From the NCBI GenBank assembly GCA_965221765.1, contig OZ244911.1, forward strand, positions 1,984,001 through 2,048,000: 64,000 nt of DNA, given 5' to 3'. Under the pieces are notes generated by a model. The model saw nothing but the letters and a program-made list of their open reading frames with translations. It did no database searches and was not told the DNA's origin. A program made the position numbers and the translations under genes. Shown here piece by piece: positions 1-8,264 of this stretch. This stretch comes from Bin25 sp965221765. GTDB lineage: Bacteria; Bacteroidota; Bacteroidia; Flavobacteriales; Flavobacteriaceae. Every line of letters starts with the position of its first letter. The stretch's first letter is position 1.

Positions 1-408
1 TCATAATTTATCCTATGGGCCGGGATTTTTTTAGGATGGATTTCTAAAATATATAAAGATGATCGAAGGTTTAAAAGATTGGTTGAAAAAGTGAGACGGT
101 TTTGATGTCCTCGTTTAAAAGTAAAACAAGGTTCTTTTGAAAAAACAATATCAAAACATCGTACCACTGCGATCCACCTTATTTTCTTGAAGGAGATCGT
201 CAAATGTTTAAAGGTATTTATCCCCAAAGAAATTTTCCAATTCACCACAAAGGATTCAGACATGATTTACTCAGAGAACTATTACATGAACACAAAGAGG
301 GGTTTTATTTTGTCCTATAACGATTGTACACCAATAAGAGAATGGTATTCCGATTTTAAAATCATCGAAATGGGATGGCCATATACTTTAGGTCAAGGAG
401 AAAGTTGA
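1..408 (+). pseudogene. D12-class DNA adenine methyltransferase, 3' remnant with frameshifts
   Basis: Such enzymes methylate the N6 of adenine in duplex DNA. The catalytic motif IV is read as YHCDPPYFLEGD from 162. It is followed in the same frame by RNFPIHHKGFRHDLLREL, a conserved block of this family. The frame then changes near 308, in a G/T-rich run, and continues as FILSYNDC and the near-terminal YTLGQGES, which ends at a TGA (406-408). A further frame change lies upstream, near 150. The N-terminal AdoMet-binding half is outside the window or lost. I infer that the gene is inactive, because at least two frameshifts separate conserved blocks. The following gene starts on a TTG that overlaps the stop, so the two were probably translationally coupled as an R-M pair. 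Confidence 0.7.
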
Positions 409-848
409 AAAAAGAATTGTCTAACGAAAACATATTGAGTGCTTTTTTAGATAAGGGGTTATTTGATGGTGGGAACGCAAAATATTTAAGCATATTCATT
501 GGTGACACCAATAAAACAGATATTAATGACAAAGTTTTTCATGTTTTCCACAAGGATGATGGTATCAATAATTTAACTGCAAATATTGCGGTTAATAACT
601 CAAAAGCAAGAAATGAACATCAAATGGATGATCAAAAAGTTATTTTCTTTTCTAATTTAAATGGAAAAAACATTGGTGAAATTGAAGATAGACGTGATAG
701 TGCTCAGCATTATAGAGCAATGAAGTTTCGACTTCATACTGAATCCACTTACTCAATACTACATCAAACTATCGAAATAAGAAAACGACTTTGCAGACAA
801 TTAATAGTTTATGGAAAAGCAGTTAAAACTTTTAAGCAAAATATTTAA
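405..848 (+). CDS. Unknown protein coupled to the methyltransferase; possible restriction partner
   Basis: This is a 147-residue reading frame if started at the TTG that overlaps the methyltransferase stop (first residues MKKELSNENILSAF). An ATG at 375 is also in frame, but that stretch belongs to the methyltransferase in another frame. I do not recognise a family. The protein is soluble, with an acidic-basic middle (NGKNIGEIEDRRDSAQHY) and a basic C-terminus (IEIRKRLCRQLIVYGKAVK). I see no clear PD-(D/E)XK or HNH signature. Its place directly after a methyltransferase, inside an element whose relative carries a type I R-M system, suggests a restriction endonuclease or a remnant of one. That is inference from position only. 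Confidence 0.4.
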   Translation: MKKELSNENILSAFLDKGLFDGGNAKYLSIFIGDTNKTDINDKVFHVFHKDDGINNLTANIAVNNSKARNEHQMDDQKVIFFSNLNGKNIGEIEDRRDSAQHYRAMKFRLHTESTYSILHQTIEIRKRLCRQLIVYGKAVKTFKQNI

Positions 849-851
849 TCA

Positions 852-1004
852 TGACAAGACAACTTGGTAAAAAACTTCCTTCTGAGGAAGTACCAAACCA
901 TGAAAATATTTCTTTAGAATTGCATTTACAAGTTAAAGATTTAGCGAAAACATTAATGTCAACTTCTAAAAAGCCTTTTAATAAGTATAACAATAATTTA
1001 AAAT
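852..1004 (+). CDS. Small basic protein next to the element's right end (copy A)
   Basis: A 50-residue frame from ATG to TGA with the core LPSEEVPNHENISLELHLQ, then an amphipathic KDLAKTL and a basic tail. The same plan (basic start, P-N-x-x-x-I-x-L-E core, short helix, basic tail) recurs at 18074 and, broken, at 29450. Each copy sits just before a related terminal sequence. Its function is unknown. Size and charge would suit a small DNA-binding accessory or antitoxin-like protein, but no known motif is visible. Confidence 0.5.
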
Positions 1005-1013
1005 GAAATTGAG

Positions 1014-1038
1014 TAGTATAACTAAATACATAAATCCC
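1014..1038 (+). repeat. Right terminal repeat of the first IS1595-like element
   Basis: Begins TAGTATAACTAAATAC and ends ATCCC. Compared base by base with the reverse complement of the left end at 10026-10050, it keeps the TAACTAA core and the terminal TCCC, with roughly seven mismatches in 25. Confidence 0.6.
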
Positions 1039-1640
1039 TTTTTATACCGTCCAGGAGGCTTCCCATGAAAGGTTTGACGCACCAGTTCTTTGGAGGGGTT
1101 GGCATCGGTTTGTCTCTGTTGGATCTTTTCTTTTTTGGCGATTTGATTCCGTTTGGCATCGGTCGAAACCATCACGTTGTTGCCTTGGACAGTGGTATGG
1201 GATAACACCATCGATGAGGACTTCTTGATTTCTTTTGGATCCCACTGGACCGAATAAGCAAACATCTTTTCCATCCCTGTTGGGCCAATAAGATCTCTAA
1301 ATTGACTCCAATCAGAGGAATCGCCAGGGGAGTGGTGTTTCATGAAATCAGAACCCGTGAAGTACGGCATGGTAGGGTTTTCAATCCATCGTTCCATGAG
1401 GGTTTCATCACCTAGATGATAAAGACGTTTCAGCATCAAACCCACCCACTATTACCCTAATGGGAGGGGCCAGACGGCTGGTTTTGGCATACAAGAGTTC
1501 CAAGTCGTTTTCAAAAAAGACCAATCGATGGCATCAGCGAGCCACTAGATTTGATGTTTTGGATGGAGAATACGTTTAAATTCCGAGTCCAATAACTGGG
1601 ACTGTTGGGGGGCTACTTTTTTGATCATTTCTGCAAGCTA
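1039..1640 (-). pseudogene. IS5-family transposase remnant, interrupted
   Basis: Read leftward, it gives the N-terminal block DAIDWSFFENDLELLYAKTS (around 1535-1475), then LKRLYHLGDETLMERWIENP and YFTGSDFMKH, then the degraded catalytic region VLSHTTVQGNN and FHGKPPGRYKK. These are the usual consecutive blocks of IS5/IS1182-type DDE transposases. At least one in-frame stop and one frameshift separate them. The frame ends where the IS1595-like element begins, so the C-terminal half was displaced by that insertion. The gene is not functional. Confidence 0.7.
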
Positions 1641-1775
1641 TTAAGACCAAGATACGCATTCCTTGCAGATTTCAAAACGCTGTCTTCGCTAGTAGGGTAC
1701 CATTCAATCCTCATATGAAGGGGATGATGGACTCTATTTGAGTTTTTAAGGAGCGACTAAATAGATTTTATGGAA

Positions 1776-2546
1776 TCAATTTATTTTTTTTCTACTTCCT
1801 AATTTCAAATTGATCACTTCAATAATCAGAGAAAATGCGATGACAAAATACAACATACCTTTAGGCATAGCATTAACATGGGCGTTAAAGATGATTGTAT
1901 CGGAAACATGGATTGCTTCTGAAATCAACAAAAAACCAATTAAAATCAAAAATGATAGCGCCAGCACCTGAAGCGACGGATGTTTTGAAATAATATGACT
2001 GATTTTATTAGCGTATACTAGCATAATAATGATAGCAACAATAATTGAAATCATGATTATAAAATTTTGATATTTAACACCGTTGGTCATTCCAATAGCG
2101 GTCAAAATCGAATCAAATGAAAAAACCATATCGATTAAAACAATTTGAATTAAAGCTGTTGTAAAAGCCGATTTTACAGGAGGCGGTTTAATATCTTTTG
2201 TTTGATTTTGATGTCCTTCAACTTTTAAATAAATCTCTCGAGTTCCTTTATATACTAAAAAGATCCCACCTAAAAATAGTATTAACGATTTGATTGATAA
2301 ACTAGTAGAAAAGTTCATTGAATCGACGATATAAAATGGACTTTGCATTTGATTAAGCCATAAGAGCATAAATAAAAAAAGAATTCTAGTAACCATGGCG
2401 ATTAACAATCCAACTCTCATAAGTTTATTGCCGATTTTTTTGGGAAACTTCTGAGCCAATATTGATATAAAAACAATATTATCTATTCCCAATACGATTT
2501 CTAATAAGGTTAATATTAGAAGTGCTGTTAGTATTTCTAGAATCAT
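1776..2546 (-). CDS. TerC-family integral membrane protein
   Basis: 256 residues with about seven or eight hydrophobic helices. The two family signatures are present: ALLILTLLEIVLGIDNIVF near residues 8-26, and LIQIVLIDMVFSFDSILTA near 133-151. The acidic residues in these helices (E-x3-G-x-DN and D-x3-SFDS) are those thought to bind metal. TerC/Alx/YkoY proteins sit in the cytoplasmic membrane and are linked to manganese efflux or metal loading of exported proteins. Which of these applies here cannot be told. It is transcribed alone, from a TAGTTTTG box 26 bases before the ATG. Confidence 0.9.
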   Translation of the reverse strand: MILEILTALLILTLLEIVLGIDNIVFISILAQKFPKKIGNKLMRVGLLIAMVTRILFLFMLLWLNQMQSPFYIVDSMNFSTSLSIKSLILFLGGIFLVYKGTREIYLKVEGHQNQTKDIKPPPVKSAFTTALIQIVLIDMVFSFDSILTAIGMTNGVKYQNFIIMISIIVAIIIMLVYANKISHIISKHPSLQVLALSFLILIGFLLISEAIHVSDTIIFNAHVNAMPKGMLYFVIAFSLIIEVINLKLGSRKKIN

Positions 2547-2572
2547 TTTAACTCTTATAACATGGTGGTTTT

Positions 2573-2580
2573 CAAAACTA
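2573..2580 (-). promoter_or_regulatory. -7 box (TAGTTTTG) for the TerC gene
   Basis: Matches the Bacteroidota TAnnTTTG consensus and lies 26 bases upstream of the start codon. No convincing -33 element is visible. Confidence 0.55.
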
Positions 2581-2603
2581 CACCAATACGAAGTTTAATA
2601 CCA

Positions 2604-3032
2604 TTAAAGATTACTTTCATAATCAAAAAGATCATTATTATTTATAGAATCAGAAATTTTGTAAACTGTTCCACGTACCACGTGACTATCATCTCCGACT
2701 TGAGAATACTCAAATGTATATTGATTGATGCCAGTTGTTAAAATTTTGATTCTAATCGGTTTTCTTTCACTGTATTCTCTCGGGTTTAATTTGGTTAATA
2801 TAAATTCACAGTCATTCACCCAACGTATAGTTGAAGAATCTAGTATTTTATCAAATAATTCGATTTCATACAAACTATCTCTAATAAAGAAAGAAGTCTC
2901 AATTTTATGATTAATCAAAGTAGAGTAGGAAAAAGTGCCTATTCGAAACTCATTACAATTTCTTTCAACTGAATAGCAGCCGACAACGCAAAAGGGAAGG
3001 ATTAATAATTTTAAATAGGTTAGACCCTTCAT
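2604..3032 (-). CDS. Small lipoprotein of the family often mislabelled 'DNA topoisomerase IV'
   Basis: 142 residues from the ATG at 3032 (MKGLTYLKLLILPFCVVGC). A short hydrophobic signal ends in a lipobox-like VVGC, so the mature protein is probably a lipid-anchored periplasmic or outer-membrane protein. The pattern C-N-E-F-R-x-G-T-F near the start and SSTIRWVNDCEF in the middle recur in small Flavobacteria/Cytophaga proteins that public files sometimes call topoisomerase IV. Nothing here resembles a topoisomerase and the real function is unknown. An upstream TTG at 3041 is in frame, but it falls inside the promoter box, so I prefer the ATG. Confidence 0.7.
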   Translation of the reverse strand: MKGLTYLKLLILPFCVVGCYSVERNCNEFRIGTFSYSTLINHKIETSFFIRDSLYEIELFDKILDSSTIRWVNDCEFILTKLNPREYSERKPIRIKILTTGINQYTFEYSQVGDDSHVVRGTVYKISDSINNNDLFDYESNL

Positions 3033-3038
3033 TGGGTG

Positions 3039-3046
3039 CAAAACTA
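3039..3046 (-). promoter_or_regulatory. -7 box (TAGTTTTG) abutting the lipoprotein start
   Basis: Ends six bases before the ATG at 3032, so the predicted transcript would be leaderless or nearly so. It decides against the in-frame TTG at 3041, which lies within the box. Confidence 0.6.
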
Positions 3047-3050
3047 TAAA

Positions 3051-3512
3051 CTATTGTGTGCGATTTTGAAATGTTTTAAAGGTTCCATCCGGGTAAAGAA
3101 ATACAATCGTAATAGGTTTATCAGATAATCCTGAATTACTTTGATTTGTTTTTTCTATGAACGATTTGTCTGGATAAGCCGTTAGAAGTGGGATATCTTT
3201 TTTTATCTCTTGATCCTTTTGACCTGAATAATCTCTATTCGAGTTATCATCAATATCTGAGACTTCGATATTAAATAAGTCGTTAGGTAGGTTTATATCT
3301 CCTTGTCCTAAGAGCAACCAATCAAGAGTAATATTATCAAAAGCCGCATGTATTTTTAAAAGAAAATCTAAGCTCGGTCGATTTCTTTTAGAAAAAACAT
3401 GAGATAATAAAGAGCGCTGAACACCAATTTTTTCACAAAATTGAGAATTTGTCAAACCATGAGAATTCATAATACGACGTATCCGATCCAATAAGTTATC
3501 TGATTCAGTCAT
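3051..3512 (-). CDS. XRE-family helix-turn-helix transcriptional regulator
   Basis: 153 residues from the ATG at 3512 (MTESDNLLDRIRRIM). A helix-turn-helix of the Cro/C1 type covers about residues 6-62 (GLTNSQFCEKIGVQRSLLSH as helices 2-3). The C-terminal part is polar and low in complexity, ending in the short hydrophobic patch PITIVFLYPDGTFKTF, which could be an oligomerisation strand. The protein is cytoplasmic and DNA-binding; its target is unknown. It lies 18 bases upstream of the lipoprotein gene, but that gene has its own promoter box. An in-frame TTG at 3524 overlaps the promoter and is not used in this call. Confidence 0.85.
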   Translation of the reverse strand: MTESDNLLDRIRRIMNSHGLTNSQFCEKIGVQRSLLSHVFSKRNRPSLDFLLKIHAAFDNITLDWLLLGQGDINLPNDLFNIEVSDIDDNSNRDYSGQKDQEIKKDIPLLTAYPDKSFIEKTNQSNSGLSDKPITIVFLYPDGTFKTFQNRTQ

Positions 3513-3521
3513 ATGAAATTT

Positions 3522-3529
3522 CAAAGATA
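3522..3529 (-). promoter_or_regulatory. -7 box (TATCTTTG) for the XRE regulator
   Basis: Perfect TAnnTTTG match ending nine bases before the ATG at 3512. The AT-rich 270-base stretch between this gene and the divergent peptidase gene (3525-3798) shows no other recognisable element. Confidence 0.6.
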
Positions 3530-3798
3530 TACAATCTATAATAATATTTTATTACATATTTCAACAACAATAAACTATTATTTACATATGTAAATATAAT
3601 TGTTCTTAGCTATTATCTAATGTGTAATGTCGAGCGTGAAAACCTCAGAAAAAAAGACATATTGAGTATTTATAAATGTGAAACAGATTTTTTCAATTAA
3701 TCTACAATATTTTTCGATCATTCGAATTCAAATAAATTAATTTACATATTTATATTACAATAATTTACTTATGTTATCAAACAGAAAGTGTGATTGTT

Positions 3799-3806
3799 TA
3801 ACTTTG
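3799..3806 (+). promoter_or_regulatory. -7 box (TAACTTTG) for the M14 peptidase
   Basis: TAnnTTTG match that ends seven bases before the TTG start at 3814, again predicting an almost leaderless mRNA. Confidence 0.55.
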
Positions 3807-3813
3807 GATTGTT

Positions 3814-4947
3814 TTGAATAAATATTTTTCAACAAGTCAATACGCTCAATTCATTAAATTTTTAAAGTCATTTTCTGATTTTAAAATCTCAACCATTGGT
3901 TATTCTGAAAGTAATCTCCCTATTCAATTAATCCAATTTGGAAAGGGGGATTATCATATTTTGATGTGGTCTCAAATGCATGGTAATGAACCAACGACTA
4001 CTTATGGATTAAAATATCTTCTAGAATGGATTGCTCTAAACTCTTTATCATCATCTAAGTACTCAACGGATATTCAAACGATGATGTCTAATATTCATGT
4101 ATCGATTATCCTTCAATTAAATCCTGATGGATCATCTGCTTACAAAAGAGAAAATTCTAATGGCGTTGACTTAAATAGAGATGCTCAATTATTATCTCAA
4201 ACCGAAAGTCAAATCTTGTATAAATTACATCAACAAAGACCTCCACAATTAGCTTGTAACCTACATGATCAACGTACTGTATTTGCTGCTGGCACTAGCG
4301 GATATCCAGCAGCAATTTCTTTTTTAGCTCCAGCAGCTGATAATCAAAAGAACATCACGCCAGCTAGAGCCATTGCAATGAATTACATTGTAACCGTTAG
4401 TAAACATCTCAGCCAATTTGTTCCAAAAAGAATCTCAAGATATTCTGATAGTTTTAATCGTCATTGTTTTGGAGATATGTTCACTAGTTTGGGAACACCA
4501 ACTATTCTTTTTGAAGCTGGTTTTGTTCCAGTAGATTACCAACGTTACGCCTCCGCTCAATTGATTTATCGAGCTCTTCAGTTTTTGTTGAAAACTGCTT
4601 CGACTTTTCCTCCAACATCTGAGACTAATCGTAATAAACAGTATCATTTAATTCCAGAAAACAAAATAGAATATTCAGATTTGCTTTTAAAAAATGTACA
4701 CATTAAAATCAATAATCAAATTAAGCACTATCAAAAGTTATCTATCTTATTCAAAGAACAAATCATAAATCAAAAAATTTCTTTTCTACCGACAATTGAT
4801 CCATCAGATGATTTTATATACAAAAAAGCGCATTTTACCATTGATTGTTTACCTATGAATCCATTGGAAACTAAGTCCAATCAAGATGTTATCCAAATCA
4901 CAGATTTTAATCTGAATCGGTTTATTCAAAGACATCTAGTCGTCTAA
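3814..4947 (+). CDS. M14-family zinc carboxypeptidase-like protein
   Basis: 377 residues from a TTG. A stop at 3799 and the absence of an in-frame ATG force this start. The zinc-binding pair H-x2-E is in MHGNEPT (about residues 55-61). The substrate block is LNPDGSSAYKRENSNGVDLN (about 107-126), where R and N/D contact the substrate carboxylate. A third zinc ligand is likely in NLHDQRTVF (about 149). The catalytic glutamate is likely in TPTILFEAGF (about 230). No signal peptide is visible, so it probably acts in the cytoplasm. Its substrate cannot be read from the sequence; peptides or peptidoglycan fragments are usual for the family. It is monocistronic. Confidence 0.85.
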   Translation: MNKYFSTSQYAQFIKFLKSFSDFKISTIGYSESNLPIQLIQFGKGDYHILMWSQMHGNEPTTTYGLKYLLEWIALNSLSSSKYSTDIQTMMSNIHVSIILQLNPDGSSAYKRENSNGVDLNRDAQLLSQTESQILYKLHQQRPPQLACNLHDQRTVFAAGTSGYPAAISFLAPAADNQKNITPARAIAMNYIVTVSKHLSQFVPKRISRYSDSFNRHCFGDMFTSLGTPTILFEAGFVPVDYQRYASAQLIYRALQFLLKTASTFPPTSETNRNKQYHLIPENKIEYSDLLLKNVHIKINNQIKHYQKLSILFKEQIINQKISFLPTIDPSDDFIYKKAHFTIDCLPMNPLETKSNQDVIQITDFNLNRFIQRHLVV

Positions 4948-5153
4948 TACTAGAAAATAAAACACTTTGTTTTGATAGGACATTGACGGTACCGGTTTTC
5001 AATGGTTACTAGAGAAAACGATATTTCATAGAGACTATAGAATTTAACGATTTATGAACGGTTTTGGATAAAAAGAGTGGTTAATATTGCTTAAATCAAT
5101 AAAATAAAGAATGGTTTTTTATGCTTTTGGCAAAATTTTAGACACTAAATTCA

Positions 5154-5161
5154 TACTTTTG
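5154..5161 (+). promoter_or_regulatory. -7 box (TACTTTTG) for the lrp-ppc pair
   Basis: Ends four bases before the ATG of the Lrp-type gene. A transcript starting at the usual distance would begin at or within a few bases of the start codon. Confidence 0.6.
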
Positions 5162-5165
5162 CAAA

Positions 5166-5654
5166 ATGAAAATGGATAAAATCGATCATATTGATCATAA
5201 AATACTCGAATTTTTAGTTCAAAATACTAGAATTCCCTTTACCAAAATCTCAGAAGAACTCAATGTTTCAACTGGAACGGTCCATGTCAGAGTCAAAAAG
5301 TTGATGGATTCTGGTGTGATTTTAGGCACAAATCTGAACCTAGATTATGTAAAGTTAGGCTTTCCCGTAGTTGCCTTTGTTGGTATTCATTTAGATAGAA
5401 CCAATAAAAACTCAACAGATTTAGTCATGGGAAAACTTAAAAAGATTCCCTTTATTACGGTTGTTCAAATAACTTTGGGACCCTATAATATTTTTTGTAA
5501 ACTCCGAGCCAAGGATACATTTCAGATCAAAGAAATTATTTATAAAATCGATGAAATCAATGGGGTTTTGCGAACAGAATCTTTTATTTCAATGGGTGAA
5601 GTCTTTAATGATAAAAGGCGGTTGCTAGATTATATGTTTAGTTCTTTAAAATAA
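5166..5654 (+). CDS. Lrp/AsnC-family transcriptional regulator
   Basis: 162 residues. The N-terminal winged helix-turn-helix is DHKILEFLVQNTRIPFTKIS through VSTGTVHVRVKKL (about residues 8-52). A RAM/AsnC ligand-binding domain follows, with the typical block PFITVVQITLGPYNIFCKLRA (residues about 96-116, quoted here in shortened sense) and a closing ESFISMGEV. Such regulators bind DNA as dimers to octamers and sense amino acids. The ppc gene starts four bases after its stop, so the two are co-transcribed. This suggests that the regulator controls, or is co-expressed with, anaplerotic carbon flow. Its ligand is unknown. Confidence 0.9.
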   Translation: MKMDKIDHIDHKILEFLVQNTRIPFTKISEELNVSTGTVHVRVKKLMDSGVILGTNLNLDYVKLGFPVVAFVGIHLDRTNKNSTDLVMGKLKKIPFITVVQITLGPYNIFCKLRAKDTFQIKEIIYKIDEINGVLRTESFISMGEVFNDKRRLLDYMFSSLK

Positions 5655-5657
5655 AAC

Positions 5658-8264
5658 ATGATTGAAATTCAGAATTATGATGAAGAATCCAAGCTTGAGA
5701 GATTTAAAGATACGGTTCTTTCACAATATCGAATTTTTAATAGTCTTTTTTTAACCCTCCCTTTTGATGAGATTCGCAAGACTTCTATTTTACTTCCCCT
5801 CTTTTATGATTTATGTAAAATAGGATATCAAGATGGCTTAAACCCAGCTCAAATCGTCGGGAATTTCTTTACTAAATTTTTGCCTCATTCTAAATCACAA
5901 GAGCAAATAGATTTGCTTTTTCGATTCATTCAATACATCGAACGTCAAATTGTGCTTTTTGATGCCATAGAAGATGCTGCATTTTATAAAATTAACAATC
6001 GGTATGGTCGCGGTTCACTCCGTCATTTAAAAGAAGAAATTTTTGAATTAGATAAGTTTAAAGAAAGTCAAGAATTTTTAAAGCATTATAATATCCGAAT
6101 TGTTTTAACAGCTCATCCGACGCAGTTTTATCCTGATACGGTATTATTATTAATCAATGATTTAAGTGATGCTATAAAAGAGGGGGACATCAATAAAAGT
6201 CAAGAATTATTGATACAATTGGGCATGACGCCTTTTTTTAAAAAGAAAAAACCAACGCCTTATGATGAAGCGGTTAGTTTACTTTGGTATTTAGAAAATA
6301 TTTTTTATCACTCTGCAAGTACCATATGCAATTATATTTCCGTTCATTTATTTGAGAATACTACCATTGAAAATCCAATCTTTGATTTTGGGTTTTGGCC
6401 CGGTGGAGATCGAGATGGAAATCCATATGTCACCCCTGAAATAACACTTAAAACAGCGAACCGATTAAAATTTTCGATTTTACGTTGTTATTATAGAGAT
6501 CTTGTTGAATTAAAAAAGAAAATCACATTTCCAGGTGTTGACAATAAAGTATTGGAATTAGAAAGAAACCTATATTATTATCTCTATGATTCTAAATCTG
6601 AAATTCAAATTTCTGCTCCTTACATAATAAAAAGCCTGCAAAATATCATTACCGATTTGGAGAATAACTATAACGGATTATATATTAATAAAATCGTTGA
6701 TTTAGTTCATAAAGTAAAACTTTTTGGGACCCACTTTGCCACTTTAGATTTGAGACAAGATTCAAGAATTCACCATAAAGTTTTTTTAGACATTGTGAAT
6801 AATTCCAATATTTATCTATATGTCGATGGTCTAGATAAAAATTATGAAAAGTTTGAATTAGAGCAACGTTTAAAAATGTTATCGAACCTAAAAGGCGATA
6901 TCCCACCATCCATTTTTAAAGATGAAATAACTAGACATACTCTTGAAAGCATCCGTTTGATGAAAAAAATTCAAATATCAAATGGTGAACGATCGTGCAA
7001 TCGCTACATAGTCAGCAATACACAATCCATAGAAAACATCCTTCAGTTATTTGCTTTTTATAGATTATCTGGATGGAAAGATCTTTCGGTTGATTTTATC
7101 CCATTATTTGAGACAATTAATGACTTAAAAACATCCATCTCCGTCATGAAAGGACTGTATAGTAATGCAAAATACCGTCAGCATTTAAACTATCGAAACA
7201 ATCATCAAACCATCATGTTAGGGTTTTCTGATGGAACTAAAGATGGAGGCTATCTCATGGCCAATTGGAGTATTTATCTAGCCAAGCAAGAATTAAGTCA
7301 ATTATCCAATAAATATGGTCTTAAAGTCACCTTCTTTGATGGTAGGGGAGGCCCACCAGCTCGAGGTGGAGGAAATACCCATCAGTTTTATGCATCCCGT
7401 GGGAATAGCATTATTTCTGACGATATTCAATTGACCATTCAGGGTCAGACCATTAGTTCAAATTTTGGTAGCATAGATTCTTCACGGTTTAATTTTGAAC
7501 AATTGCTCAGTGCGGGTGTTCGTAGCCGTTTAATTCTTGGAAAAGAAAATATCCTATCAAAATCTAATCGAAAAACGCTTTCAGAATTGGCTAACAAGAG
7601 TTATCAAGTATATACCCAATTCAAACAACATCCGAAATTTATTTCATATTTAGAGCGAATGTCTACGTTGCCATACTATGCAAAAACTAATATTGGTAGT
7701 CGACCAGCCAAAAGAGGCGTATCAGAAAAGTTTATTTTTGAAGATTTAAGAGCGATTCCTTTCGTTGGTAGTTGGAGTTTATTAAAACAGAATGTTCCCG
7801 GATTTTACGGTGTAGGATCAGCGATTAATGAATTTAAAAAAAGAAGACGCTTAAAAAGAGTTATCAACCTATTTAACCAATCGAGATTTTTTAGGACTCT
7901 TGTGTTCAATAGTATGATGAGTCTCACAAAATCTTTTTTTGATCTGACTTCATACATGAAAGAAGATGAAGAGTTCGGCGAATTTTGGCAAATGATTTAC
8001 AATGAATATGTTTTGACCAAAAGTCTCTTATTAGAAATTTCTGGATTCAAAACTCTCATGGAATACGAGCCTGCAGGTAAAGCCTCGATTAAAATCCGAG
8101 AAGATATCGCACTTCCATTATTAACGATACAACAATTTGCACTACAAAAAGTAAATCAAATGCGCAAGGATAAAACTACAGATCAAAAAAAACTTAAAAC
8201 GTTAGAAAAATTAGTGGTACGTTCTTTATTTGGTAATATCAATGCTAGCCGAAACTCTGCTTAG
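5658..8264 (+). CDS. ppc: Phosphoenolpyruvate carboxylase
   Basis: 868 residues, near the usual length. The enzyme carboxylates phosphoenolpyruvate with bicarbonate to oxaloacetate and so refills the TCA cycle. Conserved sites are in order: LTAHPTQFYP with the catalytic histidine (about residue 150), FWPGGDRDGNPYVTPE (about 245), LDLRQDSRIH, LGFSDGTKDGGY (about 520), FFDGRGGPPARGGGNTH (about 560-576), SRPAKR, and LRAIPFVGSW near the end. The usual 'HPTE' reads HPTQ here. It lies in an operon behind the Lrp-type regulator and converges on aroB with a 20-base overlap of the coding ends. No damage is visible. Confidence 0.93.
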   Translation: MIEIQNYDEESKLERFKDTVLSQYRIFNSLFLTLPFDEIRKTSILLPLFYDLCKIGYQDGLNPAQIVGNFFTKFLPHSKSQEQIDLLFRFIQYIERQIVLFDAIEDAAFYKINNRYGRGSLRHLKEEIFELDKFKESQEFLKHYNIRIVLTAHPTQFYPDTVLLLINDLSDAIKEGDINKSQELLIQLGMTPFFKKKKPTPYDEAVSLLWYLENIFYHSASTICNYISVHLFENTTIENPIFDFGFWPGGDRDGNPYVTPEITLKTANRLKFSILRCYYRDLVELKKKITFPGVDNKVLELERNLYYYLYDSKSEIQISAPYIIKSLQNIITDLENNYNGLYINKIVDLVHKVKLFGTHFATLDLRQDSRIHHKVFLDIVNNSNIYLYVDGLDKNYEKFELEQRLKMLSNLKGDIPPSIFKDEITRHTLESIRLMKKIQISNGERSCNRYIVSNTQSIENILQLFAFYRLSGWKDLSVDFIPLFETINDLKTSISVMKGLYSNAKYRQHLNYRNNHQTIMLGFSDGTKDGGYLMANWSIYLAKQELSQLSNKYGLKVTFFDGRGGPPARGGGNTHQFYASRGNSIISDDIQLTIQGQTISSNFGSIDSSRFNFEQLLSAGVRSRLILGKENILSKSNRKTLSELANKSYQVYTQFKQHPKFISYLERMSTLPYYAKTNIGSRPAKRGVSEKFIFEDLRAIPFVGSWSLLKQNVPGFYGVGSAINEFKKRRRLKRVINLFNQSRFFRTLVFNSMMSLTKSFFDLTSYMKEDEEFGEFWQMIYNEYVLTKSLLLEISGFKTLMEYEPAGKASIKIREDIALPLLTIQQFALQKVNQMRKDKTTDQKKLKTLEKLVVRSLFGNINASRNSA

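Larger units (their letters stand above)
1..1038 (+). mobile_element. Right part of an IS1595-like R-M-carrying element
   Basis: The element enters from the left edge, so its left end and transposase are not visible. Its right boundary is inferred from a 25-base terminal sequence ending in CCC at 1038. That sequence matches, with mismatches, the right end of the complete element at 10026-18312. In order it holds a decayed D12 adenine methyltransferase, a coupled unknown gene and a small basic gene next to the terminus. Just outside, the DNA continues as an IS5-type transposase read on the other strand, so the element appears to have landed in that older insertion sequence. The expected 8-bp target copy (TTTTTATA, 1039-1046) can only be confirmed with the missing left flank. 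Confidence 0.6.

Noticed and set aside
978..1445. A leftward gene of 155 codons starting MGLMLKRLYHL
   Set aside because: It is a piece of a broken IS5-type transposase running into the end of another element; the last residues after PPGRYKK are read from that element's terminal sequence.
2604..3041. Annotation as DNA topoisomerase IV subunit
   Set aside because: The label circulates for similar small lipoproteins, but the protein has a lipobox and no topoisomerase motif.
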